Part shown: positions 8,328 to 19,288 of the stretch, piece by piece
Layout of the letters: the number at the start of each line of letters is the position of its first letter
Position numbering within the stretch: the first letter of the stretch is position 1
NCBI GenBank assembly: GCA_903909605.1
Contig: CAIVWH010000021.1
Span: forward strand, 58,839 to 122,838
Length of the DNA stretch: 64,000 bases
Source of the DNA: an uncultured Micrococcales bacterium
GTDB taxonomy: Bacteria > Actinomycetota > Actinomycetes > Actinomycetales > Microbacteriaceae
Direction: 5' to 3'
The notes under the pieces: model-generated
What the model was told of the DNA's origin: nothing
What the model saw: only the letters and a program-made list of their open reading frames with translations
The model's database searches: none
Program-made: the position numbers and the translations under genes

Positions 8328-9764
8328 TTAGCCGATGTAGCTCATTACGTGCTTGATGCGGGTGTAGTCCTCGAAGCCGTAGTTCGAGAGGTCCTTGCCG
8401 TAGCCAGAGTGCTTGAAACCACCATGAGGCATTTCGGCGACCAGTGGGATGTGGGTGTTGATCCAGACGCAGCCGAAGTTCAAGCCCTTGGCAAAACGCA
8501 TCGCGCGGCCGTGGTTCTGAGTCCACACGGATGAGGACAGGCCGTAGTCCACGTCGTTCGCCCATCGCATCGCCTCATCTTCGCTCTTAAACTTCTGCAC
8601 GGTAACAACTGGGCCGAAAATCTCGGACTGCACGTGTTCATCGGTCTGCAACATTCCGGTTAGCACCGTCGGTTCGAAGAAGAATCCGCCGTTGTCATTG
8701 ATGGAGTGGCCGCCGGCGGCGATGTTTGCGTGGTCAGGAAGTCGGTCGATGAAGCCTTGAACTCGAGCCAGCTGACCGGCGTTGTTGACCGGGCCAAACA
8801 AAATGTCGTCACGCGATGGCTGACCGGTCTTAGCGTTTTCCTTCACGTTGGCAGCGAGCTTCGCTACAAATTCATCGTGCACTGCTTCGTGAACCAGGAT
8901 GCGGGTTGCCGCAGTGCAGTCCTGACCGGCGTTGAAGTATCCCGCGACCGTGATCTGTTCAACCGCCGCGTCGATGTCTGCGTCGTCGAACACGATAACC
9001 GGCGCCTTGCCGCCGAGCTCGAGGTGCACGCGCTTTAGGTCAACCGCTGCAGACTTGGCAACCTCCATGCCGGCACGAACCGAACCGGTGATTGAAACCA
9101 TCTGCGGAATCTTGTGCTCAACCATTGCGCGCCCGGTGTCGCGATTGCCCGTGACGACATTGAACACACCCTTTGGCAGAAACTCTTCTGTGATCTGAGC
9201 AAGCAGCAACGTCGAAACTGGGGTGGTGTCGCTTGGCTTGAGCACAACGGTGTTGCCCGCTGCAATTGCTGGCGCAAACTTCCACACGGCCATATTCAAC
9301 GGATAGTTCCAAGGAGTCACCTGACCCACGACACCGATTGGCTCGCGCCTGATAGAAGAGGTGTGATCCTTCATGTACTCGCCGGTGGCCAGGCCGGTGA
9401 GGTTTCGAGCAGCTCCCGCAAAGAAGCGAATCTGGTCTACAGAAAGCATGATCTCGTATTCGACCAGAGTGCTTCGCGGTTTACCGGTGTTCTCGGACTC
9501 GAGGTCGGCAAAGTGCTCGGCCTTGGCTTCCATGGCATCTGCGATTCGGAACAGCGCCAACTGACGCTCGGCCGGAGTGGTCTGACCCCAGGTCTCAAAG
9601 GCCTTTGCTGCTGCCTGGTAGGCGGCAGCAACATCTTCTGCGGCTGATAGCGGGGCCTCGAGATAGGCCTGACCGTTTGCCGGGTTGATTACCTCGGATG
9701 TGCGACCAGACTTTGCGTCTACCCACTCGCCGTTGATGTAGTTCTTGAGTTGCTTCTGCGACAT
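8328..9764 (-). CDS. NAD(P)-dependent aldehyde dehydrogenase, probably 4-aminobutyraldehyde dehydrogenase
   Basis: 478 residues from the ATG at 9764, chosen because AAGGAGAG lies just upstream; the ORF-track start at 9854 has no such support. ALDH superfamily features: [22 protein letters not shown], the NAD-loop ITGSVRAG, general base Glu249 in HLELGGKAP and nucleophile Cys283 in [12 protein letters not shown]. The FNAGQDC block and overall sequence resemble the gamma-aminobutyraldehyde dehydrogenase (PatD/YdcW) branch more than succinate-semialdehyde GabD. In this context it would oxidise 4-aminobutanal from putrescine to GABA for GabT. It is divergent from an Lrp/AsnC regulator and closed by an intrinsic terminator. 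Substrate assignment is inference; succinate semialdehyde or betaine aldehyde remain possible. Confidence 0.85.
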   Translation of the reverse strand: MSQKQLKNYINGEWVDAKSGRTSEVINPANGQAYLEAPLSAAEDVAAAYQAAAKAFETWGQTTPAERQLALFRIADAMEAKAEHFADLESENTGKPRSTLVEYEIMLSVDQIRFFAGAARNLTGLATGEYMKDHTSSIRREPIGVVGQVTPWNYPLNMAVWKFAPAIAAGNTVVLKPSDTTPVSTLLLAQITEEFLPKGVFNVVTGNRDTGRAMVEHKIPQMVSITGSVRAGMEVAKSAAVDLKRVHLELGGKAPVIVFDDADIDAAVEQITVAGYFNAGQDCTAATRILVHEAVHDEFVAKLAANVKENAKTGQPSRDDILFGPVNNAGQLARVQGFIDRLPDHANIAAGGHSINDNGGFFFEPTVLTGMLQTDEHVQSEIFGPVVTVQKFKSEDEAMRWANDVDYGLSSSVWTQNHGRAMRFAKGLNFGCVWINTHIPLVAEMPHGGFKHSGYGKDLSNYGFEDYTRIKHVMSYIG

Positions 9765-9888
9765 GGTCGCGCTCTCCTTTGAGTTAGCTGCCGGCGGTTT
9801 TGCGCCTAAACAAACCCTATTACCGCATCCTAGAATTGTCGAAAACGCACCCATTCACCCCCGAAGGTGACCTTTTCGTTATCAAAAA

Positions 9889-9925
9889 GCCAATTTTCCT
9901 GCGGAATCAGGCCAATATTGCCAAT
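9889..9925. promoter_or_regulatory. Three GCCAAT direct repeats in the ALDH/Lrp divergent promoter region
   Basis: GCCAAT occurs at 9889-9894, 9911-9916 and 9920-9925, that is with start-to-start spacings of 22 and 9 bases. The last two surround an AATATT core (GCCAATATTGCC), similar in style to AT-centred Lrp/AsnC sites. The third copy abuts a possible -10 (TACAGT, 9926-9931) of the regulator gene. Binding by the adjacent regulator is an inference. Confidence 0.4.
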
Positions 9926-9945
9926 TACAGTGCCAGAATCGAAAC

Positions 9946-10419
9946 ATGAGCCGCACTGCGACAACCAAAAGCACCCTGATCGATGGGGCATCAAAGGCCA
10001 TCATCGAGCAGCTGCAGCATGACGGCCGCAAGAGCTACGCGGAGATCGGCAAGAAGGTGGGCCTCAGCGAGGCCGCGGTTCGCCAGCGCGTTCAGAAACT
10101 TACCGAGAACGGCATGCTTCAGATTGTTGCCGTGACCGACCCGATGCAGATGGGTTATTACCGACAGGCGATGATCGGCATCCGCTGCACCGGCGACACA
10201 AGGGCGATTGCCGAGACAATCGCAAAGCTTACCGAGACCGACTACGTGGTGCACACGGCAGGAAGTTTCGACATTTTGGTTGAGGTGATCTGTGAAAACG
10301 ATGACGAATTCATCGAGCTCCTCAATTCAAAGATCCGGTCGCTGCCCGGGGTGATTTCAACCGAGACATTCGTCTACTTGAAGTTGCACAAGCAGTTCTA
10401 CAACTGGGGTGTTCGCTAG
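9946..10419 (+). CDS. Lrp/AsnC-family transcriptional regulator
   Basis: 157 residues. The N-terminal winged helix-turn-helix covers about residues 14-60 (IIEQLQHDGRKSYAEIGKKVGLSEAAVRQRVQKL), and the C-terminal RAM/AsnC ligand-binding domain shows the expected VVHTAGSFDILVEV and LPGVISTETFVYLKL blocks. Such proteins form octamers and sense amino acids or related metabolites. It is divergent from the aldehyde dehydrogenase and about 35 bases upstream of the putrescine-type aminotransferase, so it is the likely local regulator, as PtrR/AsnC-like proteins are beside putrescine genes in other bacteria. No clear ribosome binding site precedes the ATG. The effector is unknown. Confidence 0.88.
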   Translation: MSRTATTKSTLIDGASKAIIEQLQHDGRKSYAEIGKKVGLSEAAVRQRVQKLTENGMLQIVAVTDPMQMGYYRQAMIGIRCTGDTRAIAETIAKLTETDYVVHTAGSFDILVEVICENDDEFIELLNSKIRSLPGVISTETFVYLKLHKQFYNWGVR

Positions 10420-10463
10420 AGCATCCTGGAAATCAAACCAACACACAGTTAAGAGTGATACCA

Positions 10464-11906
10464 ATGGCAACGCAGAGCCCCGTAAAGGCCGACCGCGCCA
10501 CCCCACTTCTAGACGCACGACGCAGTGGTCAAGAAGTAACCAATGAAATGTTGCAACAAGCTGCAAAGGACAACATGTTCTTGCACTTCACGCGACACTC
10601 CCCTTTCTATGCGACGAACGGCGAAATGCCGATCATCACAAAAGCAGAGGGACACCACTTCTGGGACCAGAACGGCAAGAAGTACTTCGACGGAATCTCC
10701 AGTCTGTTTTCGGTAAACGCCGGACACGGTCGCACCCGCCTCGCTGAGGCAGCGGCCAAGCAGATGAACCAGCTCGACTACTTTCCGCTTTGGTCGCACG
10801 CACACAAGCCGGGCATCGAACTCTCTGAGCGCCTGCTCTCGTATGCGCCAAAGAATCTGAGCCGCGTTTTCTTCACCACCGGCGGTGGCGAGGCGAACGA
10901 GACCGCATGGAAGCTGGCCAAGCAGTACTTCAAGCTGATCGGCAAGCCAACCAAGCACAAGGTGCTCACCCGCGCCGTTGCCTACCACGGCACCTCGCAC
11001 GGAGCCCTTTCGCTGACTGGCATCCCGGCCATGAAGAAGCAGTTCGAGCCGCTGGTGCCGAGCACCTTCCGCGTGCCAAACACCAACTGGTACCGCGCCC
11101 AGGATGAATTCCTCACCGAGGATGACTTCGCTCTGTGGGCGGCCAACCGCGTCGAAGAAATGATCCTGTTCGAAGACCCAGACACCGTTGCTGCGTTCTT
11201 CCTTGAGCCGGTTCAGAACTCGGGCGGTTGTTTCACCGCGCCGAAGGTTTACTTCGACCGCATTCGCGAGATCTGTGACAGGTACGACGTGCTGATTGTT
11301 GCAGACGAGACCATCGATGGATTCGGTCGCACCGGTGCGATGTTCGCATCCGAGTTGTATGGATTCGAGCCTGACATGCTGGTTTGCGCCAAGGGCATGA
11401 CCTCGGCCTACGCACCTATCGGTGCGCTGATGATTGCCGAGAAGTTGTTCGAACCTTTCAAGCACGGCACCACGCTGTTCCCTCACGGCTACACCTACGG
11501 CGGTCACCCGGTTTCGTGTGCCGTTGCGCTGGCAAACCTCGACATCTTTGACGAGGAAGACCTGGTTGGCAACGTTGCACGCAACGCCGACGCCTTCAAG
11601 CAGACGCTGGATAAGCTGCGTGACCTGCCAATCGTTGGCGACGTTCGCGGTGCCGGTTACTTCTGGGCTATCGAGCTGGTCAAAGACAAGACCACCAGGG
11701 AAACCTTCAACGACCTTGAGAGCGAGAAGTTGCTTCGCGGCATCTTGTCGCACCGCATGTTCGAAGAGGGCTTGTATTGCCGCTCGGATGACCGTGGCGA
11801 CCCTGTGGTTCAGTTGGCTCCGCCGTTGACCATCGGCCAGGCTGAGTTCGACGAGATCGAGCAGATCTTGCGCGGCTGCTTGGATGAGGCATACCAGGCG
11901 ATGTAG
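10464..11906 (+). CDS. Class III aminotransferase, probably putrescine (or diamine/beta-alanine):pyruvate aminotransferase
   Basis: 480 residues from the ATG at 10464; AAGAG (10451-10455) is correctly spaced for it, whereas the GTG at 10455 in the ORF track overlaps that site. Class III features: FFTTGGGEANETAWKLA, AYHGTSHG, FFLEPVQNSGG, LIVADETIDGFGRTG and VCAKGMTSAYAPIG, with the PLP Lys at residue 310. The N-terminal HSPFYATN...FDGISSLFSVNAGHG and the overall length resemble the omega-amino acid:pyruvate / putrescine aminotransferase (SpuC-like) branch, not GabT. It follows the Lrp-type regulator by about 45 bases. Inferred role: putrescine plus pyruvate to 4-aminobutanal plus alanine. Other omega-amines are possible substrates. 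Confidence 0.85.
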   Translation: MATQSPVKADRATPLLDARRSGQEVTNEMLQQAAKDNMFLHFTRHSPFYATNGEMPIITKAEGHHFWDQNGKKYFDGISSLFSVNAGHGRTRLAEAAAKQMNQLDYFPLWSHAHKPGIELSERLLSYAPKNLSRVFFTTGGGEANETAWKLAKQYFKLIGKPTKHKVLTRAVAYHGTSHGALSLTGIPAMKKQFEPLVPSTFRVPNTNWYRAQDEFLTEDDFALWAANRVEEMILFEDPDTVAAFFLEPVQNSGGCFTAPKVYFDRIREICDRYDVLIVADETIDGFGRTGAMFASELYGFEPDMLVCAKGMTSAYAPIGALMIAEKLFEPFKHGTTLFPHGYTYGGHPVSCAVALANLDIFDEEDLVGNVARNADAFKQTLDKLRDLPIVGDVRGAGYFWAIELVKDKTTRETFNDLESEKLLRGILSHRMFEEGLYCRSDDRGDPVVQLAPPLTIGQAEFDEIEQILRGCLDEAYQAM

Positions 11907-11921
11907 TTCACAGCCTTTCGT

Positions 11922-11980
11922 GGGGCCGGGTTCTCAACAGATTTCTTGCGAAGTCTTAGAGGCCCGGCCCTTCGTTTATT
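11922..11980 (+). terminator. Long GC-rich hairpin after the aminotransferase gene
   Basis: GGGCCGGG (11923-11930) pairs with CCCGGCCC (11963-11970); an inner AGATTTC/GAAGTCT pairing extends the stem. It is followed by TTCGTTTATT. The same T-rich stretch contains the proposed ogt -10, so terminator and promoter overlap. Confidence 0.6.
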
Positions 11981-11982
11981 CT
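11977..11982 (+). promoter_or_regulatory. Candidate -10 element for leaderless ogt mRNA
   Basis: TATTCT followed by seven bases and the ogt ATG. No Shine-Dalgarno sequence is present. Confidence 0.45.
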
Positions 11983-11989
11983 GGCTGTT

Positions 11990-12478
11990 ATGAGCAAGAC
12001 GCCCGCGGCCACTGCCGCTATTTCATTTGAAGCGCCCGTCGGTTGGGTAACCGTCGAGGCCACCGGCGAAAAGATCACCGGGCTAACCATGACCTCACGC
12101 AAAGGCGCAGAGTTCGGTTCGAGTGCCGTGCTGCGCGAGGCTAAGCAGCAACTGCTTGCCTACTTCGCGGGCAAGCTCACCAAGTTCGACCTGCCGGTTG
12201 AGCTAAATGGCACCGAGTTCCAAAAGGCCGTCTGGAAGCAGATCTCCAAGATCCCGTTCGGCAAGACCTTGAGTTATGCCGACATCGCCAAGAAGCTTGG
12301 CAAGCCACTGGCCTCGCGTGCCGTCGGCGGTGCGGTTGGCTCGAACCCGGTTCCCCTTGTGGTCGGTTGTCACCGCGTGATGGGTGCATCCGGTCGCATC
12401 ACCGGCTACTCGGGTGGCGAAGGTATTCCGACCAAGCGTTGGCTGCTGGCCCTCGAGCAAATCAAGTCGGCCGACTAA
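11990..12478 (+). CDS. ogt: Methylated-DNA--protein-cysteine S-methyltransferase (O6-alkylguanine repair)
   Basis: 162 residues. The suicide enzyme takes the alkyl group from O6-alkylguanine onto a cysteine. The C-terminal half shows FQKAVWKQISKIPFGKTLSYADIA, the helix-turn-helix with SRAVGGAVGSNP (Arg finger), the acceptor Cys in VVGCHRVMG and the closing SGRITGYSGG. The residue before the Cys is Gly rather than the common Pro of PCHR, a tolerated variant. The N-terminal domain is short. Its stop overlaps the tag start (TAATG), so the two alkylation-repair genes form a translationally coupled pair. Confidence 0.93.
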   Translation: MSKTPAATAAISFEAPVGWVTVEATGEKITGLTMTSRKGAEFGSSAVLREAKQQLLAYFAGKLTKFDLPVELNGTEFQKAVWKQISKIPFGKTLSYADIAKKLGKPLASRAVGGAVGSNPVPLVVGCHRVMGASGRITGYSGGEGIPTKRWLLALEQIKSAD

Positions 12479-13065
12479 TGCCGCTGGTTACCAAATACCC
12501 CGATGGGGTCACTCGCTGCTACTGGCCCAAAAACGATGAGCTCTACATGGAATATCACGACACCGAGTGGGGCGTTCCCGTCGTTGGCGATCAGGCCGTG
12601 TTTGAACGCATCGCTCTCGAGGGTTTCCAGGCCGGGCTCTCCTGGATCACCATCCTCAAGCGACGCCAGGGCTTTCGCCGAGCCTTCAAGAACTTCGACC
12701 CCAACAAGGTGGCAAAGTTCACCGAGCACGACGTCGAACGGCTAATGCTTGATGAGGGCATCATCCGCAATCGAGCGAAAATTGAGGCGACCATCCACAA
12801 CGCCAACCTGATTCTTGAGATGCAAAAGCGCGGAGAATCGATCAGCGACCTGGTTTGGTCGCATGCGCCGGCGCCGAGCAAGCGCAAACGGGCAGCGACA
12901 GGCTTCGACTGGATAGCAACCACCCCAGAATCTGATGCCTTGAGCAAGACCCTGCGCAAACTCGGTTTCAAGTTCGTGGGTTCGACCACCATATATGCGC
13001 TGATGCAGGCAACCGGACTAGTGAACGATCACGCGCCGGGTTGCCATCGAAGAGCCGCGCTCTAG
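12478..13065 (+). CDS. tag: DNA-3-methyladenine glycosylase I
   Basis: 195 residues from the ATG at 12478 that shares bases with the ogt stop; the ORF-track start at 12367 lies inside ogt in another frame and is not credible. Tag removes 3-methyladenine from alkylated DNA. Family motifs: RCYWPKNDELYMEYHDTEWG (first Cys and His zinc ligands), FERIALEGFQAGLSWITILKRR, a conserved Glu/Tyr region, FVGSTTIYALMQATGLVNDH and the final CHRR supplying the remaining zinc ligands. It is convergent with yaaA and overlaps it by four bases. Confidence 0.93.
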   Translation: MPLVTKYPDGVTRCYWPKNDELYMEYHDTEWGVPVVGDQAVFERIALEGFQAGLSWITILKRRQGFRRAFKNFDPNKVAKFTEHDVERLMLDEGIIRNRAKIEATIHNANLILEMQKRGESISDLVWSHAPAPSKRKRAATGFDWIATTPESDALSKTLRKLGFKFVGSTTIYALMQATGLVNDHAPGCHRRAAL

Positions 13066-13856
13066 AGAGCGACCACCAAAGTCAAAGTTCGATCTTTGAC
13101 TTCGATTTCGAATCCGACGCTTTGGGCGATGAGGCTCAGGTCGCTGACCGTTCTCGGCGGCCTGGCGGCGTTGAGCGCGGCGTGCAGCAACTGCCCCTTT
13201 GACTTCTTGCTGTAGTGATTCATGGTGCTGCGCTTGCCTGTCGAATCACGCAGCACAACTTCGAGCCAATAGGCATCTTGCCGCTCGTCAAGAGGCGCAA
13301 GCTCGGCATAGGCCTTCGAACGCATGTCGATGAGTGGGCCATGAAGTGACTCAACCTCCGCCCGCTGCGCATCCTGCCAATGTTGCCTCAGCGGCAAGTT
13401 CGGCAATCGCGTGGTTGCCGACAATCGGTAGTAGGGAATCAAGTCGGTCGGGCGAATCAAACCAAATAGCGCTGACTGGATCAGGACGGTATCCCGGGCT
13501 CGCTCGAGGGCGGCCTCGTCGAGGTGAGCGAACTCGTCGGCACTCCCCTTCAAGCCACGTCCGTGAATCGCGTCAAACAGGGTTCCGGTGTATCGATCAA
13601 TGGCGAGCATGGTCTTAGCCGAGCCAATTGCCGCGTTTCGTGGAATGTCATCCAGTTGCTTTTGCGAAAGGCCAAGAACCGCCTGGGCCTGAGCTCGGTC
13701 GCCAGAAAGGGCAACCAGATTTGCAAGCACCGCCTGCCGCGCATCCTTGAGTTCAGGAAAGCCAAGGCCGCCAAGGTTCAGGGCACGCGAGTATTCGACA
13801 GCGCCTGAGTAAGGCCCGGTGGCCTTGGTCTCGGATGGGGGCAGTAAAAATCGCAT
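13062..13856 (-). CDS. yaaA: YaaA family peroxide-stress / DNA-binding protein (UPF0246)
   Basis: 264 residues. The start MRFLLPPSETKA and the late motif LNAARPPRTVSDL identify the YaaA family, whose E. coli member limits iron-driven damage under hydrogen peroxide and binds DNA. The central TLFDAIHGRGL and the block around LIDMRSKAYAELAP are also family-typical. The ATG follows a TAGACT box by six bases, suggesting a leaderless transcript of its own. It is the only gene between the tag stop and the atp operon terminator. The exact function in actinomycetes is not established. Confidence 0.88.
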   Translation of the reverse strand: MRFLLPPSETKATGPYSGAVEYSRALNLGGLGFPELKDARQAVLANLVALSGDRAQAQAVLGLSQKQLDDIPRNAAIGSAKTMLAIDRYTGTLFDAIHGRGLKGSADEFAHLDEAALERARDTVLIQSALFGLIRPTDLIPYYRLSATTRLPNLPLRQHWQDAQRAEVESLHGPLIDMRSKAYAELAPLDERQDAYWLEVVLRDSTGKRSTMNHYSKKSKGQLLHAALNAARPPRTVSDLSLIAQSVGFEIEVKDRTLTLVVAL

Positions 13857-13862
13857 CGGCTA

Positions 13863-13868
13863 AGTCTA
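13863..13868 (-). promoter_or_regulatory. Candidate -10 element for leaderless yaaA mRNA
   Basis: Minus-strand TAGACT, six bases (TAGCCG), then ATG. This is a clean match to the TAnnnT-N6-start pattern. Confidence 0.5.
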
Positions 13869-13971
13869 GGTTTAGACCTGGCTGGCCTAGCGCCAGCCGA
13901 ATCACCGGCTGCGCTCAAGTAACAAGGGCGCTCACGCAACAATTGCCCTGCAACAAAAAGCGCGCTGAAAC

Positions 13972-13999
13972 AAAAAGACCCCGCCGAAGCGGGGCCTTT
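13972..13999 (-). terminator. Intrinsic terminator of the atp operon
   Basis: On the minus strand GGCCCCGC, loop TTCG, GCGGGGTC, then TTTTTG: an eight-pair stem (one G-T) capped by a stable UUCG tetraloop and followed by a T-run. It lies 15-20 bases beyond the atpC stop and ends the very long minus-strand gene run. Confidence 0.92.
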
Positions 14000-14015
14000 C
14001 CAAAAGTTCTGCGAA

Positions 14016-14281
14016 CTAAATCAGCGCTGCGTTACGGGCGACAACAGTCACAGTGTTGCGCTCCATCGACAGGAAGCCGCCTTCTGCAGAGGCACGCAGC
14101 TGCTCGCCATCGGCAAGCGTGATGCGCACCTCGCCCTCACCAAGAATGGCGAGGATTGGCTCGTGATCTGGAAGCAAACCGATCTCACCCTCAACGGTCT
14201 TGGCGATGACCATGCGGGCCTCACCTGACCAGACGGCCTGATCCTGGGCTACCAGGTCAACGTGCAGAGTCTTGTCAGCCA

Positions 14282-14282
<1 letters not shown>
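14016..14282 (-). CDS. atpC: ATP synthase F1 subunit epsilon
   Basis: 88 residues, at the short end for the family: essentially only the N-terminal beta-sandwich (LHVDLVAQDQAVWSGEARMV, GEIGLLPDHEPILAIL), with no C-terminal two-helix inhibitory domain. Short epsilon subunits are known in actinomycetes. Without the helical domain, classical epsilon inhibition of ATP hydrolysis should be weak or absent. It abuts atpD (start/stop sharing one base) and is the last gene before the operon terminator. Confidence 0.93.
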
Positions 14283-15835
<1,553 letters not shown>

Positions 15836-16744
15836 TTAGTCCTCGTCGCCGGTCGAAGCCAATGCATCGGCTCCACCAACGATTTCGGAAATCTGTTGTG
15901 TAATCTCGGCCTGACGAGCCTGGTTGCTCAGTCGGGTGTAGTTCAAAATCAGCTTCTGGGCGTTGTCGGTTGCAGACTTCATCGCCTTCTGGCGAGCAGC
16001 GTGCTCGGATGCGGCCGACTGCAGCATTGCTGTAAAAATGCGGCTCTCGATGTAAACCGGCAGCAGTGCGTCGAGCACCTTGGTTGCATCCGGCTCGAAC
16101 TCGTATAGCGGGTAGACATCTGCCGCTGCGGTTTCGGTGGTCGCCTCAACAATCGAAAGCGGAAGCAGACGAATTACTTCTGGCTCCTGAACCATCATCG
16201 AAACGAACTTGTTGTAGATCAGGTGAATCTCGTCAAAGCCACCCTCGGTGAACTCCTTGATGTAGCCCTCGAGAACGGTGTCCGCGATTTCCTTAGCGGT
16301 CTCAACCTGTGGCAGGTCGGTGCCACCAATCCAGCTGCGAACAGAGTCGCGGCGACGGAAGTTGAAGTTCGAAACCGCCTTGCGACCGACCAGGTAGTAA
16401 ACGACATCCTTGCCCTGCTGCTGAAGCAGTGCGGTCAAGCGCTCTGCCTCTTTGAGCACGTTCGATGAGAACGCACCGGCGAGACCGCGGTCTGAGGTGA
16501 AGATGACGATTGCTGCGCGGTCGATGGTGGCCGGCTCGGTGGTCAACGGGTGGTCGATGTTCGAGTAGGTGGCAACCGCAGAAACCGCACGGGTAACCGC
16601 CTTGGTGTGAGGAGTCGCCGCGGCAACGCGCTGCTGGGCCTTCGCGATGCGCGAGGCCGAGATCAGCTCCATAGCGCGAGTGATCTTCTTGGTCGTCTGG
16701 GCAGATTTGATTTTCTGCCTATAGACACGAAGTTGCGCTCCCAC
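15836..16744 (-). CDS. atpG: ATP synthase F1 subunit gamma
   Basis: Central stalk of F1, 302 residues. The N-terminal [29 protein letters not shown] helix and the C-terminal [17 protein letters not shown]...[26 protein letters not shown] helix are the two coiled-coil halves of the rotor shaft. [17 protein letters not shown] is the conserved globular block. It lies between atpA and atpD with short spacers. Length is normal for actinobacteria. Confidence 0.97.
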   Translation of the reverse strand: MGAQLRVYRQKIKSAQTTKKITRAMELISASRIAKAQQRVAAATPHTKAVTRAVSAVATYSNIDHPLTTEPATIDRAAIVIFTSDRGLAGAFSSNVLKEAERLTALLQQQGKDVVYYLVGRKAVSNFNFRRRDSVRSWIGGTDLPQVETAKEIADTVLEGYIKEFTEGGFDEIHLIYNKFVSMMVQEPEVIRLLPLSIVEATTETAAADVYPLYEFEPDATKVLDALLPVYIESRIFTAMLQSAASEHAARQKAMKSATDNAQKLILNYTRLSNQARQAEITQQISEIVGGADALASTGDED

Positions 16745-16773
16745 GGTTACCTACTCTTCTTTCTTCAGCCGAA

Positions 16774-18411
16774 TTACTTCTTGCGCTTCTGCTTGACGAT
16801 GGTTTCCTGAGTTACCTCAGCCTCGTCTAGCGGCTCAGCGGTTTCGGCCGATGCCAAGTTCTTGCCCTCGCTGGTCTTGAAGCTCTTCTTGAACTTCGCG
16901 ATCTGCTTCTCGAGCTCTGCCTTGGTGTCGTTGTCGAGGTTGTTGGTCTCACGGATGGTGGTGAGAGCCTTCGAGTTGCGCTTCAAGTGCTCGAGCAATT
17001 CGCGCTCGAAACGAAGCACGTCTTCGACTGGAACCTCGTCGAGCTTGCCGGTGGTTCCGGCCCAGATCGAAACGGTCTGGTCTTCAACCGGGTATGGCGA
17101 ATACTGCGGCTGCTTCAGCAACTCGGTCAAGCGAGCACCGCGCGCAAGCTGCTGACGCGAAGCTGCATCGAGGTCGCTCGCGAACATTGCGAAGGCCTCG
17201 AGCGAACGGTACTGAGCCAACTCGAGCTTCAGGGTTCCTGAAACTCCCTTGATGCCCTTGACCTGTGCGGCACCACCAACACGCGAAACCGAGATACCCA
17301 CGTCGATAGCTGGGCGCTGGTTCGAGTTGAAGAGGTCTGACTGCAAGAAGATCTGGCCGTCGGTGATCGAAATCACATTGGTAGGAATGTAGGCCGAAAC
17401 GTCGTTTGCCTTGGTCTCGATGACTGGAAGACCGGTCATCGAACCAGCGCCGAGCTCATCAGAGAGCTTTGCGCAACGCTCGAGCAGACGTGAGTGCAGG
17501 TAGAACACGTCGCCTGGGTAAGCCTCGCGGCCTGGTGGGCGACGCAGCAGCAGCGATACGGCGCGGTACGCCTCGGCCTGCTTCGATAGGTCATCGAAAA
17601 TGATGAGTACGTGCTTGCCGCCGTACATCCAGTGCTGACCAATTGCAGAACCGGTGTAAGGAGCCAGGTACTTGAAGCCCGCTGGGTCTGATGCAGGAGA
17701 AGCCACGATGGTGGTGTACTCCATTGCGCCGGCCTCTTCGAGAGCGCCCTTCACAGCAGCGATGGTCGAACCCTTCTGACCGATTGCCACATAGATGCAG
17801 CGAACCTGCTTCTTAGGGTCGCCCGACTTCCAGTTGTCCTTCTGGTTGATGATGGCGTCGATCGCGATAGCGGTCTTGCCGGTCTGACGGTCACCAATGA
17901 TGAGCTGACGCTGACCGCGACCGATTGGGATCATCGCGTCGATTGCCTTGATGCCGGTCTGCAGCGGTTCGTGAACCGACTTACGAGCCATAACACCTGG
18001 AGCCTGAAGCTCGAGGGCACGACGACCCTCGGCCTTGATGTCGCCGAGACCATCGATTGCGTTGCCAAGTGGGTCAACCACGCGGCCGAGGTAGTTGTCG
18101 CCTACTGGAACCGAGAGAACCTCGCCAGTGCGGTACACCTCCATGCCCTCTTCGATGCCCTCAAAGTTGCCGAGGACTACCACACCGATCTCGCGCTCGT
18201 CGAGGTTCAGGGCTAGGCCCAGAGTGCCATCGGCGAACTTGAGCAGCTCGTTAGCCATTGCGCTAGGCAGGCCTTCGACGTGGGCGATACCGTCACCGGC
18301 GTCGATCACGTGGCCTACCTCGGTGCGCGAGGCCTTGGCTGGCTCATAAGACTTGACGAAGTCCTTGAGCGCGTCGCGAATCTCGTTCGGGCTAATCGTT
18401 AGATCTGCCAT
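16774..18411 (-). CDS. atpA: ATP synthase F1 subunit alpha
   Basis: Non-catalytic nucleotide-binding subunit, 545 residues. Walker [14 protein letters not shown], the Walker B-like [35 protein letters not shown] region and the [16 protein letters not shown] block are all intact. The N-terminus has the normal [18 protein letters not shown]-type start. The last 30-35 residues ([23 protein letters not shown]...KRKK) form a short acidic-then-basic tail seen in many actinobacterial AtpA proteins. Confidence 0.97.
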   Translation of the reverse strand: MADLTISPNEIRDALKDFVKSYEPAKASRTEVGHVIDAGDGIAHVEGLPSAMANELLKFADGTLGLALNLDEREIGVVVLGNFEGIEEGMEVYRTGEVLSVPVGDNYLGRVVDPLGNAIDGLGDIKAEGRRALELQAPGVMARKSVHEPLQTGIKAIDAMIPIGRGQRQLIIGDRQTGKTAIAIDAIINQKDNWKSGDPKKQVRCIYVAIGQKGSTIAAVKGALEEAGAMEYTTIVASPASDPAGFKYLAPYTGSAIGQHWMYGGKHVLIIFDDLSKQAEAYRAVSLLLRRPPGREAYPGDVFYLHSRLLERCAKLSDELGAGSMTGLPVIETKANDVSAYIPTNVISITDGQIFLQSDLFNSNQRPAIDVGISVSRVGGAAQVKGIKGVSGTLKLELAQYRSLEAFAMFASDLDAASRQQLARGARLTELLKQPQYSPYPVEDQTVSIWAGTTGKLDEVPVEDVLRFERELLEHLKRNSKALTTIRETNNLDNDTKAELEKQIAKFKKSFKTSEGKNLASAETAEPLDEAEVTQETIVKQKRKK

Positions 18412-18481
18412 CTCGTTCCTCTACTTCTCGGTGTTACCCGTTTTATTTGGCCGGAGAACCGACCGAAATCTTGGTTCAGCC

Positions 18482-19285
18482 CTAAGCGAGCTGAAGTTTT
18501 GCTTCTTGCAGGCGGGTCGCGATGCTGCCATCGATGACGTCTCCTGCTACCTGAACGCGAACTCCGCCGATGATGCTCGGATCGATGTTCACGTTGACGG
18601 TCATTGGGTGGCCGTAGTTTGCCGAAAGCGCCTTCTCGATGCGACCGATCTGGCCCTTGTCGATGGCTCCGGCAACGGTTACCACTGCAACCAGTCGTTC
18701 GGCAAAGGCAGCAACCTGGCGGGCGAATTCACCCAAAACCACGGATGCGCGCCGCTTGCCCGGTGCAGTTACGGCTGCGCGAATCAATAGCGCGGCCTCC
18801 TTGCTGACCTTCTTGCCAACGAGTTTCTCGGCAAGTGCAGCCTTAGCCTCGGCCGGTGCGTTCTTGTCTGCAAGGGCAAACTGCAACTCAGAGTCATCGG
18901 TGATGGCGCTCTGGAATGCGAACAGTGCACTTTCGACTTCGGCGATGGTTCCGGCCTTTGCCGCAATCGAGGCAACGGCGTGAACGCCGAGCTGCTCGAG
19001 CGCAACGATGAGGTCGCGTGGTCGTGACCAACGCAAGCCAACCAGACCGGTCAAAAACTCAAGTGAGGCTGACGAAACGTTCTTGCCGAAAACGGCCTTC
19101 ACGATTCCTGCCTTCGCAGCACTCTCAGCGGAAGGATCCGAGAGCATGCCGCGCAACTGCGCCGAGGTTGCCAAAGTGGCACCTAGGTCGAACAGTTCTT
19201 TCGCGAACTTGAGATCGGCCTTTGCGAGCAGTGGCGTGAGCTGCTGCTTCGCTTGGGCGATTGACTGTCTGGTTGCGCTTGCCAT
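18482..19285 (-). CDS. atpH: ATP synthase F1 subunit delta
   Basis: Peripheral stalk/connector subunit, 267 residues. This is about 90 residues longer than the E. coli protein, matching the long actinobacterial delta form. The C-terminal block VNVNIDPSIIGGVRVQVAGDVIDGSIATRLQEAK is the delta signature. Start MASATRQSIAQAKQQL follows atpF by three bases. Unlike mycobacteria, atpF and atpH are separate genes here rather than a b-delta fusion. Confidence 0.93.
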   Translation of the reverse strand: MASATRQSIAQAKQQLTPLLAKADLKFAKELFDLGATLATSAQLRGMLSDPSAESAAKAGIVKAVFGKNVSSASLEFLTGLVGLRWSRPRDLIVALEQLGVHAVASIAAKAGTIAEVESALFAFQSAITDDSELQFALADKNAPAEAKAALAEKLVGKKVSKEAALLIRAAVTAPGKRRASVVLGEFARQVAAFAERLVAVVTVAGAIDKGQIGRIEKALSANYGHPMTVNVNIDPSIIGGVRVQVAGDVIDGSIATRLQEAKLQLA

Positions 19286-19288
19286 TGG

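Noticed and set aside
10509-11753. Minus-strand ORF of 414 aa inside the putrescine-type aminotransferase
   Set aside because: Antisense shadow in GC-rich DNA; no conserved domain and complete overlap with a clear PLP enzyme.
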